A stretch of DNA of 8,717 bases from Pseudomonadota bacterium (GTDB lineage: Bacteria > Desulfobacterota > Desulfobacteria > Desulfobacterales > Desulfosarcinaceae): positions 1-8,717 of the forward strand of contig JAEYRZ010000172.1 of the NCBI GenBank assembly GCA_023435265.1. Direction: 5' to 3'. This document shows positions 1 to 5,398 of this stretch, in pieces (position 1 is the first letter of the stretch; the number at the start of each line of letters is the position of its first letter). Under the pieces are notes generated by a model. It saw only the letters and a program-made list of their open reading frames with translations. It was not told where the DNA came from and did no database searches. The translations under genes and the position numbers were made by a program.

Positions 1-52
1 GTCATGCTGTTACCCGTGATGACCGGCGGCTTTTCGAGATCGCCTGCCCCGG

Positions 53-235
53 CTAAACTCTTCTCATTTTTTTCCCACCCGCCACATGCCGCCCCCTCTT
101 GCTGGGGAGGAGCATTTCCTCGACGAATAAAAGATCCAACAAGGCCATCTCATCGATGTCGCGATTTCGGATCAGTGCATCCCATTTTTTCACCTGGCTG
201 GCGGGAAATGGACAGGTTTTGCTTTCGGTCTTCAT
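53..235 (-). CDS. Possible small hypothetical protein (60 aa)
   Basis: I do not recognise this frame. From ATG at 235 it would encode 60 residues with a lysine-rich start, a central acidic-hydrophobic stretch (about residues 26-42, containing DIDEMALLDLL) and a basic tail. An AAAGGG sequence lies 8 bases before the ATG and an in-frame stop lies 8 codons upstream, so the start is well bounded. It has no signal peptide and no membrane segment. It is the third gene-sized object on the same strand after pyrG, but it lies beyond the T-tract stem at 393-467, so it would need its own promoter, which I do not see. It may equally be a chance frame in non-coding DNA. Confidence 0.25.
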   Translation of the reverse strand: MKTESKTCPFPASQVKKWDALIRNRDIDEMALLDLLFVEEMLLPSKRGRHVAGGKKMRRV

Positions 236-392
236 ATATGCGGCCCTTTGTTTGCGTTAATCGAAAATGCTGGCTCGACATCCAAGCAATATCGATGCCG
301 ACGCATCCATACCGACAACAGGCGCGGTTCGTCTCGGGGATTGCCTATAGGATCGATTCGCGAGCGAACCGGCGCTCACCTGCAGGCGGGGG

Positions 393-467
393 AAAAAGAA
401 AGCGCGAGGAAGATCGTCGGGCTGGGGTTTGCCCTCCGACGCCTTGCGGCAGTCGGCTTCCTCGCGC
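393..467 (-). terminator. Branched stem with T-tract: intrinsic terminator or 3' end of an RNA
   Basis: Read on the minus strand, an 11-bp perfect GC-rich stem (467-457 pairs with 412-402) is followed immediately by TTTCTTTTT (401-393), the layout of a Rho-independent terminator. The 44-base interior is itself folded. A hairpin at 456-436 has a 5-bp stem, a single bulged T, a 3-bp stem and a GCAA (GNRA-type) tetraloop. A second hairpin at 434-419 has a 4-bp GGGC/GCCC stem. The whole would be a three-way junction. It lies about 150 bases after the pyrG stop on the same strand, so it probably ends the eno-pyrG transcript. The elaborate interior is unusual for a plain terminator. Confidence 0.6.
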
Positions 468-527
468 CAAGAAGGAGGTTGGATGGAAGCTTTTAACCTG
501 CTTCCGCGACGATAACGTTCATCGTCG
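402..527 (-). ncRNA. Candidate structured RNA element after pyrG
   Basis: In minus-strand order there are two hairpins and the branched stem. The first hairpin has a 7-bp stem (527-521 with 513-507) and a 7-base loop. The second, one base later, has a 6-bp stem (505-500 with 490-485) and a 9-base loop. An unpaired C-rich linker (484-469) follows, containing CCTCCTT, which is complementary to a ribosome binding site. The three-way-junction stem with its T-tract comes last. The total is about 125-135 nucleotides, typical of a trans-acting small RNA or a structured 3' UTR from which one could be released. I see no convincing promoter of its own. It does not match the RNA families I can check by eye (6S, SRP, RNase P, tmRNA, GEMM riboswitch). 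Confidence 0.35.
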
Positions 528-618
528 AACAATATTGAGCAACCGGCGCCTGAAAAGTTACAGCGGAAATCCAGGGCCTAACGCAACCGAAACGATTTGG
601 AGATTACCCGAACCGCGG

Positions 619-2280
619 TTAATGCTGCCGACACTTTCGAAAGTCGGACTTGATCAGCGCCGCTTTGATGAATTCGCGAAAAAGCGGATGCGGCGTCATC
701 GGTCTGGATTTGAATTCAGGATGGAACTGGCAGCCCAGAAACCAGGGATGATCCTTCAATTCTACAATTTCCACCAGATCGCCGTTCGGAGAAGTCCCGC
801 TGATCGTCAGCCCGCTCTGTTCCAGCCGTTCGCGTAGGTTGTTGTTGAACTCATACCGGTGCCGGTGACGCTCCGAAATTTTTTCCTGGCCATAGGCGGC
901 ATAGGCCAGCGTATCCCTGGCGACGATACAGGGATAGGCGCCGAGGCGCATCGTGCCGCCTTTCTCCGACTGTTCATCGCGCTTCTGAATCGCGCATAAC
1001 TGTTCATCGTACCATTCGGTCATCAAGTAAATGACCGGATAGGGCGTGGTGCAATCGATCTCGGAACTATGGGCGCCTTCCAGGCCGGCCACATTGCGGG
1101 CGAATTCGACCACCGCGATCTGCATGCCCAGGCAGATCCCGAAATAGGGGATCCTGTTTTCACGAGCATAGCGGGCGGCGCAGATTTTTCCTTCAATGCC
1201 CCGCGATCCGAAGCCACCCGGCACCAGAATGCCATCGGCTTCACTCAGGGATTGCGCGCAGTTGCCGGCTTGAATGGTTTCGGAGTCGATAAACCGAAGG
1301 TTCACGCGGCACCGGTTGGGTATTCCACCATGCATGAGGGCTTCATTAAGGCTCTTGTACGACTCTTTCAGATCCACATATTTGCCGACGATGGCGATGG
1401 TGACCTCGAATTCAGGGGACCTGACCTGCTCGAGCAGCTGCTCCCAGTTCTCGAGGCGCGGCGCACGTGTCCAGATATTCAACAGTTCGACGATTTTGTT
1501 ATCAAGACCTTCCTTGTGGTAAATCAGCGGGACTTCGTAAATGCAATCCACATCCTTGGCGGTTATGACCGCATCCGTGCTGACATTGCAAAAGAGCGCG
1601 ATCTTGGACTTCAGCTCTTTGGATAGATAACGGTCCGTGCGGCACAAAAGGATATCGGGTTGGATGCCGATGCTTCTCAACTCCTTGACACTGTGCTGCG
1701 TCGGCTTTGTCTTGAGTTCTCCGGCCGTGCCGATGTAGGGAACCAGGGTCAAATGGATATACAGCACGTTCTCTTTGCCTGCATCGGCACGGAATTGGCG
1801 GATGGCTTCCAGAAAAGGAAGACTCTCGATATCGCCGATGGTGCCGCCGATCTCGATGATGGCGATGTCCACGCCCTTCGAAACGAGCCGGATGCTGTTT
1901 TTGATCTCGTCGGTGATGTGGGGAATGACTTGAACGGTGCCGCCCAGGTAATCGCCGCGCCTTTCCTTGGTAATCACCGAATGGTAGATTTTACCGGTGG
2001 TGAAGTTGTTGTCGTGGCCGAGCCGGGCATGCGTGAAGCGTTCGTAGTGACCCAGGTCAAGGTCGGTTTCGGCGCCGTCATCGGTAACGAACACTTCGCC
2101 GTGCTGGAACGGGTTCATGGTGCCGGGGTCCACGTTGATGTAAGGATCCAGTTTCTGAAGGTTGACCGTCAGGCCGCGGCTTTCCAGCAGCGCCCCGATG
2201 GAAGCCGATGCCAAGCCTTTGCCCAAGGACGAAAGAACACCGCCGGTCACAAATATATATTTCGCATCCTTTCCATTCAT
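619..2280 (-). CDS. pyrG: CTP synthase (glutamine hydrolysing)
   Basis: This cytosolic enzyme makes CTP from UTP, ATP and glutamine, the last step of pyrimidine nucleotide synthesis. The 553 residues match the family's usual length. The N-terminal synthetase domain (about 1-270) opens with the nucleotide-binding GGVLSSLGKG loop (13-22), followed by the LDPYINVDPGTMNP region (44-57) and the GGTIGDIES segment (145-153). The C-terminal class I glutamine amidotransferase domain (about 290-545) has the GICLGMQ nucleophile elbow with Cys383, and His520 and Glu522 in CQFHPEF. All catalytic residues are present. I chose ATG at 2280 because GGGAGG ends 9 bases before it. An in-frame ATG at 2304, adding 8 residues, has no ribosome binding site. 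It follows the LolA-like gene after 141 bases and is probably cotranscribed with eno. No leader attenuator is obvious. Confidence 0.98.
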   Translation of the reverse strand: MNGKDAKYIFVTGGVLSSLGKGLASASIGALLESRGLTVNLQKLDPYINVDPGTMNPFQHGEVFVTDDGAETDLDLGHYERFTHARLGHDNNFTTGKIYHSVITKERRGDYLGGTVQVIPHITDEIKNSIRLVSKGVDIAIIEIGGTIGDIESLPFLEAIRQFRADAGKENVLYIHLTLVPYIGTAGELKTKPTQHSVKELRSIGIQPDILLCRTDRYLSKELKSKIALFCNVSTDAVITAKDVDCIYEVPLIYHKEGLDNKIVELLNIWTRAPRLENWEQLLEQVRSPEFEVTIAIVGKYVDLKESYKSLNEALMHGGIPNRCRVNLRFIDSETIQAGNCAQSLSEADGILVPGGFGSRGIEGKICAARYARENRIPYFGICLGMQIAVVEFARNVAGLEGAHSSEIDCTTPYPVIYLMTEWYDEQLCAIQKRDEQSEKGGTMRLGAYPCIVARDTLAYAAYGQEKISERHRHRYEFNNNLRERLEQSGLTISGTSPNGDLVEIVELKDHPWFLGCQFHPEFKSRPMTPHPLFREFIKAALIKSDFRKCRQH

Positions 2281-2289
2281 GTGTCGTGG

Positions 2290-2295
2290 CCTCCC
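2290..2295 (-). promoter_or_regulatory. Ribosome binding site that fixes the pyrG start
   Basis: On the minus strand GGGAGG lies 9 bases before the ATG at 2280 and downstream of the alternative ATG at 2304. It therefore supports the shorter 553-residue CTP synthase. The sequence before 2304 is AT-rich and lacks any such motif. Confidence 0.7.
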
Positions 2296-2421
2296 TGCCC
2301 GCATGAAAAATTACAGCGAATTTAACACAAAGCCTTGGGATAGAAAAGCAGGTTTTCTACATGATGTGGGGTTTCCACGAGGGAAAGTATTGAATGCGGC
2401 GCTGATCCACGGAACCCGGTT

Positions 2422-3303
2422 TCAGGGCTGTTTCCCGGTGTCGATCGGGCGCTGCAGATCATCGAGCCTGGGGACTGCCGGCGCGGCGGGCGGCGCCGGC
2501 CTCGAGGTCGTCAGCAGGCGATCGACATCGAACATGTCGTCCGATGCGACCGCATCGACCTCGATGTGATCGACCCGGCTCTGCCGGATCAAACGCCCGT
2601 CCAGATAGGTGTCGATCCGCATGGGATACCATGTCCCGCCGTGCTGCCGCCATTCACGGTAGACGAATTCAATCTGCTGAAGGTGATCCGGTTCCGATGG
2701 ATGCGGCTGGCGGCTGATCCAGCGCAGCGGAAGAAAACGTTCTTTATCGACCCAGACCTGGGATGCCGCTGTGTCCGGATACTGCGCCCCGATCACATAG
2801 ACGACATTTTCTTCCCAAAGGCCCAGGCTGCTGACACCGATGTCCACGCCCCACTTGATCAGGTTGCGCAAAATCGCATTTCGGGAATCGTGAAGCAAAA
2901 GATCCTTGTAGACGTCGAAACGGTTTTCGCGCTCGGCTGCAACCGCTGCGTCGATCACCGTAACGCTTCGGCCGTGATTGGCGACCAGGATCCGCTCGGA
3001 CTGTTCGTGTCGGGATTCGGACCGGAACCGGCCGGGGAAAAGATAGTTCAGCGTTTCAAGGTAGCGGATCTCGCCCCTTTCGCCGGCCCCTTCCGCAAGC
3101 CACACCGTCTGCTGGACGCGCAGCGAGCGGCTTCCAGACAGGGTTCCGACCATTAAATCAAGAACATGCGGAGTTTGCAGGACATGGCCGAAGACGGCCG
3201 GCGCAATCATCAGGCAGGCCGCCAGAGCCAGTATCCCGCCGGCCCGCAGCACATGCCTGCGACCGGCGGGGTTTTTATGCCTGCAACGAAGCAATGCGAT
3301 CAT
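2422..3303 (-). CDS. Exported LolA-like (outer-membrane lipoprotein sorting fold) protein of unknown role
   Basis: The protein has 293 residues from ATG at 3303. The N-terminus is an export signal: a basic stretch (residues 6-20) and a hydrophobic core (21-34). A possible signal peptidase I site lies at VFG/H (37-40), and a lipobox-like LAAC at 27-30 would instead make it a lipoprotein. The mature part is rich in predicted beta strands. It has features typical of LolA/LolB-like lipid-binding sheets: aromatic YLFPGRFRSE, VWVDKERFLPLRW, a WYPMRIDTYLDGRL strand pair, and DDMFDV near the end. A proline/alanine-rich tail (about 272-282) follows. It probably acts in the periplasm or at the outer membrane; no partner is visible. 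The frame is open further upstream into eno. ATG at 3321, one base after the eno stop, is possible, but ATG at 3303 has an AGG 9 bases before it. The family assignment comes from sequence character only. Confidence 0.75.
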   Translation of the reverse strand: MIALLRCRHKNPAGRRHVLRAGGILALAACLMIAPAVFGHVLQTPHVLDLMVGTLSGSRSLRVQQTVWLAEGAGERGEIRYLETLNYLFPGRFRSESRHEQSERILVANHGRSVTVIDAAVAAERENRFDVYKDLLLHDSRNAILRNLIKWGVDIGVSSLGLWEENVVYVIGAQYPDTAASQVWVDKERFLPLRWISRQPHPSEPDHLQQIEFVYREWRQHGGTWYPMRIDTYLDGRLIRQSRVDHIEVDAVASDDMFDVDRLLTTSRPAPPAAPAVPRLDDLQRPIDTGKQP

Positions 3304-3322
3304 TCGGCTAAACCTGTGCATG

Positions 3323-4600
3323 CTATGCAGGAATGAAAATATCCTGTGCATAGCGTGCGGCCATTCCCAACTGTTCTTCAATGCGCAGCAGTTGGTTGTA
3401 TTTAGCGATTCGGTCGGTCCGCGACATGGAACCGGTCTTGATCTGGCCGGCATTCACTGCGACCGCCAGATCGGCGATGAAGCTGTCCTCGGTCTCGCCC
3501 GATCGGTGTGAGATGACCGCCGAATAACCCGCCCGCATCGCGATCTCGATGGCGTCCAGGGTTTCGGTGACCGTTCCGATCTGGTTCAATTTTATCAGGA
3601 TGGCATTGGCGATGCCTTCTTCGATGCCTTTGTTCAAAATCTTGGGATTGGTCACGAAGACGTCATCGCCGACCAGCTGGATCGAGTCTCCGAGTTGCTC
3701 GGTCAACAACTCCCAGTTCTTCCAATCCTGCTCCGCCAGTCCGTCCTCGATGGAGAGAATCGGATACTTCTCCGTCAGTTGGGTGTAGTAGTCGATCATT
3801 TCGGCGGCACTCAGGCTGCGTTTTTCGGACTTGAGGACATATTGGCCGTTTTTGTAGAATTCACTGGCGGCCACATCCAACGCCAGTCCGATCTGCTTGC
3901 CGGGCGCGTAGCCGGCCGCCGTGATCGCTTCCAGGATAAACCCCAGGGCTTCTTCATTGGACCCGAAGTCGGGAGCGAATCCGCCTTCATCGCCCACAGC
4001 CGTACTGAGCCCCTTGTTCTTGAGGATCTTCTTGAGCGCGTGAAAAGTCTCGGCACCCATCTGAACCGCTTCCGAGAAAGACTGCGCGCCGAACGGAACG
4101 ATCATGAATTCCTGGATGTCCAGGTTATTGGAGGCGTGCGCGCCGCCGTTGACGACATTCATCATGGGGACCGGCAGGATGTGGGCGTTGATACCCCCAA
4201 GATAACGATACAGCGGCAAACCATAGGCATTGGCCGTCGCCCGCGCGGCTGCCATGGACACCCCGAGAATTGCATTGGCGCCCAGCTTGGATTTATTTTC
4301 GGTGCCGTCCAGATCGATCATGACCCGGTCCAGCCGGGTTTGTTCGGCTGCATCCATTCCGACCACGGCTTCCGCGATCACCGTATTGACGTTTTTGACC
4401 GCGTTGACCACGCCTTTGCCGCCGAACCGTTTAGCCCGCTTGTTGCGCAACTCGAGTGCCTCGCGGGAACCGGTCGACGCCCCGGAAGGCACCGCCGCCC
4501 GACCGACCGCGCCACTGGCCAGGGTCACATCCACTTCCACAGTGGGATTGCCACGGGAATCGAGAATCTCCCTGCCTTTCACCTCTAAAATTTCAGTCAT
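3323..4600 (-). CDS. eno: Enolase (phosphopyruvate hydratase)
   Basis: Enolase interconverts 2-phosphoglycerate and phosphoenolpyruvate in glycolysis and gluconeogenesis. The 425 residues match the normal bacterial length. Visible hallmarks include the N-terminal GREILDSRGNPTVE; the flexible loop SGASTG (39-44, Ser42); His155 and Glu164; the proton-shuttling Glu205 in GDEGGFAP; and Mg ligands Asp242, Glu285 and Asp312. The enolase signature ILIKLNQIGTVTE (334-346) carries Lys337. Substrate-binding HRSGET has Arg366 and Ser367, and Lys388 is present. Nothing is missing. The start is ATG at 4600, with GGGGGAG a few bases before it (4604-4610). It is the first gene of a probable eno / LolA-like / pyrG unit, and the next start lies within 20 bases of its stop. 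A leader of about 220 bases is likely if the TTGACA promoter at 4830-4859 drives it. Confidence 0.98.
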   Translation of the reverse strand: MTEILEVKGREILDSRGNPTVEVDVTLASGAVGRAAVPSGASTGSREALELRNKRAKRFGGKGVVNAVKNVNTVIAEAVVGMDAAEQTRLDRVMIDLDGTENKSKLGANAILGVSMAAARATANAYGLPLYRYLGGINAHILPVPMMNVVNGGAHASNNLDIQEFMIVPFGAQSFSEAVQMGAETFHALKKILKNKGLSTAVGDEGGFAPDFGSNEEALGFILEAITAAGYAPGKQIGLALDVAASEFYKNGQYVLKSEKRSLSAAEMIDYYTQLTEKYPILSIEDGLAEQDWKNWELLTEQLGDSIQLVGDDVFVTNPKILNKGIEEGIANAILIKLNQIGTVTETLDAIEIAMRAGYSAVISHRSGETEDSFIADLAVAVNAGQIKTGSMSRTDRIAKYNQLLRIEEQLGMAARYAQDIFIPA

Positions 4601-4628
4601 CTTCTCCCCCTTCGACGTTTAAGGAAAT

Positions 4629-4634
4629 ATTTTA
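4629..4634 (-). promoter_or_regulatory. Possible proximal -10 box for eno (weak)
   Basis: On the minus strand TAAAAT matches five of six bases of the sigma-70 -10 consensus and lies about 29 bases before the eno ATG. No recognisable -35 box is found 16-18 bases further upstream, so this would at best be a secondary or extended start site. Confidence 0.2.
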
Positions 4635-4683
4635 CACTTCCCAGACGCGCACCCATGGCGTGGCCGAATTCAATTGACGCAGA

Positions 4684-4718
4684 CCGGTTGCGGCAGCGGT
4701 CCGCCGCAGGAGCACCGG
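4684..4718 (-). other. Nested stem in the probable eno leader
   Basis: A two-part stem can form: 4684-4688 (CCGGT) with 4714-4718 (ACCGG), and inside it 4690-4694 (GCGGC) with 4703-4707 (GCCGC). It lies between the likely upstream promoter and the eno start, so it would be in the 5' untranslated region. Its role is unknown, and such stems arise readily in GC-rich DNA. Confidence 0.25.
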
Positions 4719-4800
4719 CCGGGACGGTTTGTCGAAATCAGATTGCGCTGCACGAGCACCTTCGCCCCGCCGCCCGGTGCATCGCGGAATTACCGCAGAC

Positions 4801-4815
4801 TGGCATGCGGCTTGA
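4801..4815 (+). promoter_or_regulatory. Near-consensus sigma-54 promoter motif
   Basis: TGGCATG, four bases, then TTGA fits the sigma-54 pattern TGGCACG-N4-TTGC, with the GG and the second G of the -12 element at the right spacing. Two mismatches are visible: T for C in the -24 block and A for the normally conserved final C of the -12 GC. It points rightward at the winged-helix gene. It also overlaps the sigma-70 -35 box at 4812, so only one reading need be real. An NtrC-type activator is encoded nearby (5399-6790), which makes it worth noting. Confidence 0.3.
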
Positions 4816-4839
4816 CAATTTATGGGCGCATGTTACTCT
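4812..4839 (+). promoter_or_regulatory. Sigma-70-type promoter facing the winged-helix gene
   Basis: A perfect TTGACA at 4812-4817 is followed after 16 bases by TACTCT (4834-4839), a weak -10 with three of six consensus bases. Transcription would start near 4846 and read into the small DNA-binding-like gene about 90 bases further on. Confidence 0.35.
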
Positions 4840-4859
4840 GGCGCTCTTGGAATTGTCAA
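4830..4859 (-). promoter_or_regulatory. Sigma-70-type promoter facing eno
   Basis: On the minus strand TTGACA (4859-4854) is followed after 18 bases by TAACAT (4835-4830), matching four of six -10 positions. The start point would be near 4824, giving eno a leader of about 220 bases. Its -10 overlaps that of the rightward promoter, so the two should compete for polymerase. Confidence 0.45.
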
Positions 4860-4935
4860 GCAGATGACCCGTTCGAAAAAGGCAGTTATGCCGGTACGCC
4901 CACGGAATGCGAACCGCGAAAGAGCAGGTGCCGTA

Positions 4936-5358
4936 ATGGAAAAACCCCCGAAGCATCAAAGCCTTTATCATGACGGACATCTTTTTGTGGCGGCCATCCG
5001 TGTTCTGGAGAACCGCAACGGTTCTCCGCCCACACTGGCTCAGATCGCCCAATTGCTTTCGATCTCCACCGAGCAGACAGGACTGATCAGCCGGCGCTTG
5101 AGCGACTGCGGCATCATCGAACAGGTCGAGGGGGCTTTCGGCGAACGCTGGGGTATTCAGGATCATCTGAAACTTGAAGAACTGCCCCGCGTGATGGACG
5201 CAACCGAACTGGACAGCGCCTTAAAAAAATTCCAGGCCGAACGGCAGAAAATGGCCCAGAAGGTGGAATCGATCATCGAGCAGCAGGCCAAGAAGAAGAA
5301 GGATTTGTTCGCCGATATCGAAAAGAAGCTTAAAATGGATCGCCCCAAAGAAGAATAA
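4936..5358 (+). CDS. Small winged-helix-like protein with charged coiled-coil tail
   Basis: The protein has 140 residues from ATG at 4936. I do not recognise a named family. Residues 12-75 look like a winged helix: a first helix (HLFVAAIRVLE), a PTLAQIAQLLSIS helix (32-44), a TEQTGLISRRLSDCGIIEQVEG recognition helix (about 45-66), and a short wing ending near RWGIQD. This resembles MarR-like or small regulatory wHTH domains. Residues 91-140 form a highly charged lysine/glutamate helix, probably a coiled coil for oligomerisation. It has no signal peptide or membrane segment, so it is cytosolic. AGGTG lies 5 bases before the chosen ATG. In-frame ATGs at 4888 (also preceded by AAGG) and 4864 would add 16 or 24 basic residues, and the open frame reaches 4822. 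It diverges from eno and converges on the response regulator. It could bind the inverted repeat at its own promoter, but nothing shows this directly. Confidence 0.8.
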   Translation: MEKPPKHQSLYHDGHLFVAAIRVLENRNGSPPTLAQIAQLLSISTEQTGLISRRLSDCGIIEQVEGAFGERWGIQDHLKLEELPRVMDATELDSALKKFQAERQKMAQKVESIIEQQAKKKKDLFADIEKKLKMDRPKEE

Positions 5359-5360
5359 GC

Positions 5361-5375
5361 CCGCCTGGCAGGCGG
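5361..5375 (-). terminator. Hairpin between convergent genes, possible terminator
   Basis: A 6-bp GC-rich stem (CCGCCT / AGGCGG) with a 3-base loop lies in the 40-base gap between the two convergent stops. On the minus strand it lies about 24 bases after the response-regulator stop and is followed by a T-rich but interrupted stretch (CTTATTCTTCTTT). In the plus direction no T-tract follows. It may stop read-through of the three-gene signalling operon. Confidence 0.35.
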
Positions 5376-5398
5376 TCCGCAGGTGTCGGCGCCAAGGG

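Larger units (their letters stand above)
1..618. other. Intergenic region downstream of pyrG, no confident gene
   Basis: No reading frame here on either strand resembles a known protein. The long plus-strand frame that starts near the left edge runs into pyrG antisense and has the arginine- and proline-rich composition of a chance frame. What can be supported on the minus strand is a pair of hairpins (485-527), a branched stem with a T-tract (393-467), and a weak 60-codon frame (53-235). Many relatives have kdsA soon after pyrG; none is visible here. A minus-strand ATG at 6-4 might begin the next gene, but only two codons are inside the window. Confidence 0.6.
4811..4860. repeat. Perfect 10-bp inverted repeat with a 30-base spacer
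   Basis: CTTGACAATT at 4811-4820 is repeated exactly in inverted form (AATTGTCAAG) at 4851-4860. Each arm contains a consensus TTGACA -35 box pointing inward. The repeat may therefore be two facing promoters, an operator bound by a dimeric regulator with DNA looping, or both. It sits between the divergent eno and winged-helix genes. Confidence 0.6.

Noticed and set aside
326..345. GGTTCG motif like a tRNA T-loop
   Set aside because: No acceptor or anticodon stem can be built around it.
406..423. Sequence resembling the conserved GAGGAAAGTCCGGGCT segment of RNase P RNA (plus strand)
   Set aside because: Only a partial match, and none of the other conserved RNase P segments occurs nearby.
426..435. 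AGGGCAAACC on the minus strand, as in c-di-GMP (GEMM) riboswitches
   Set aside because: The partner GGGACGCAAAGCC segment and GAAA tetraloop context are missing, and it lies downstream of pyrG rather than in a gene leader.
611..620. 10-base palindrome AACCGCGGTT at the pyrG stop
   Set aside because: It has no loop and no T-tract; as RNA it would not form a stable terminator. The better terminator is at 393-467.
4..837. Long plus-strand open frame (277 codons)
   Set aside because: Its 3' third is antisense to pyrG, its composition is arginine- and proline-rich with no domain-like pattern, and it ignores the hairpins and terminator on the other strand. Treated as a chance frame in GC-rich DNA.
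1660..2325. Plus-strand frame of 221 codons
   Set aside because: Entirely antisense to pyrG, whose identity is certain.
3304..3453. Longer N-terminus for the LolA-like protein, overlapping eno by up to 130 bases
   Set aside because: The extra residues are antisense-free but out of frame within the eno coding end, have no signal character, and would bury the export signal in the interior.
3695..4588. Plus-strand frame of 297 codons
   Set aside because: Entirely antisense to eno; a shadow of its codon usage.
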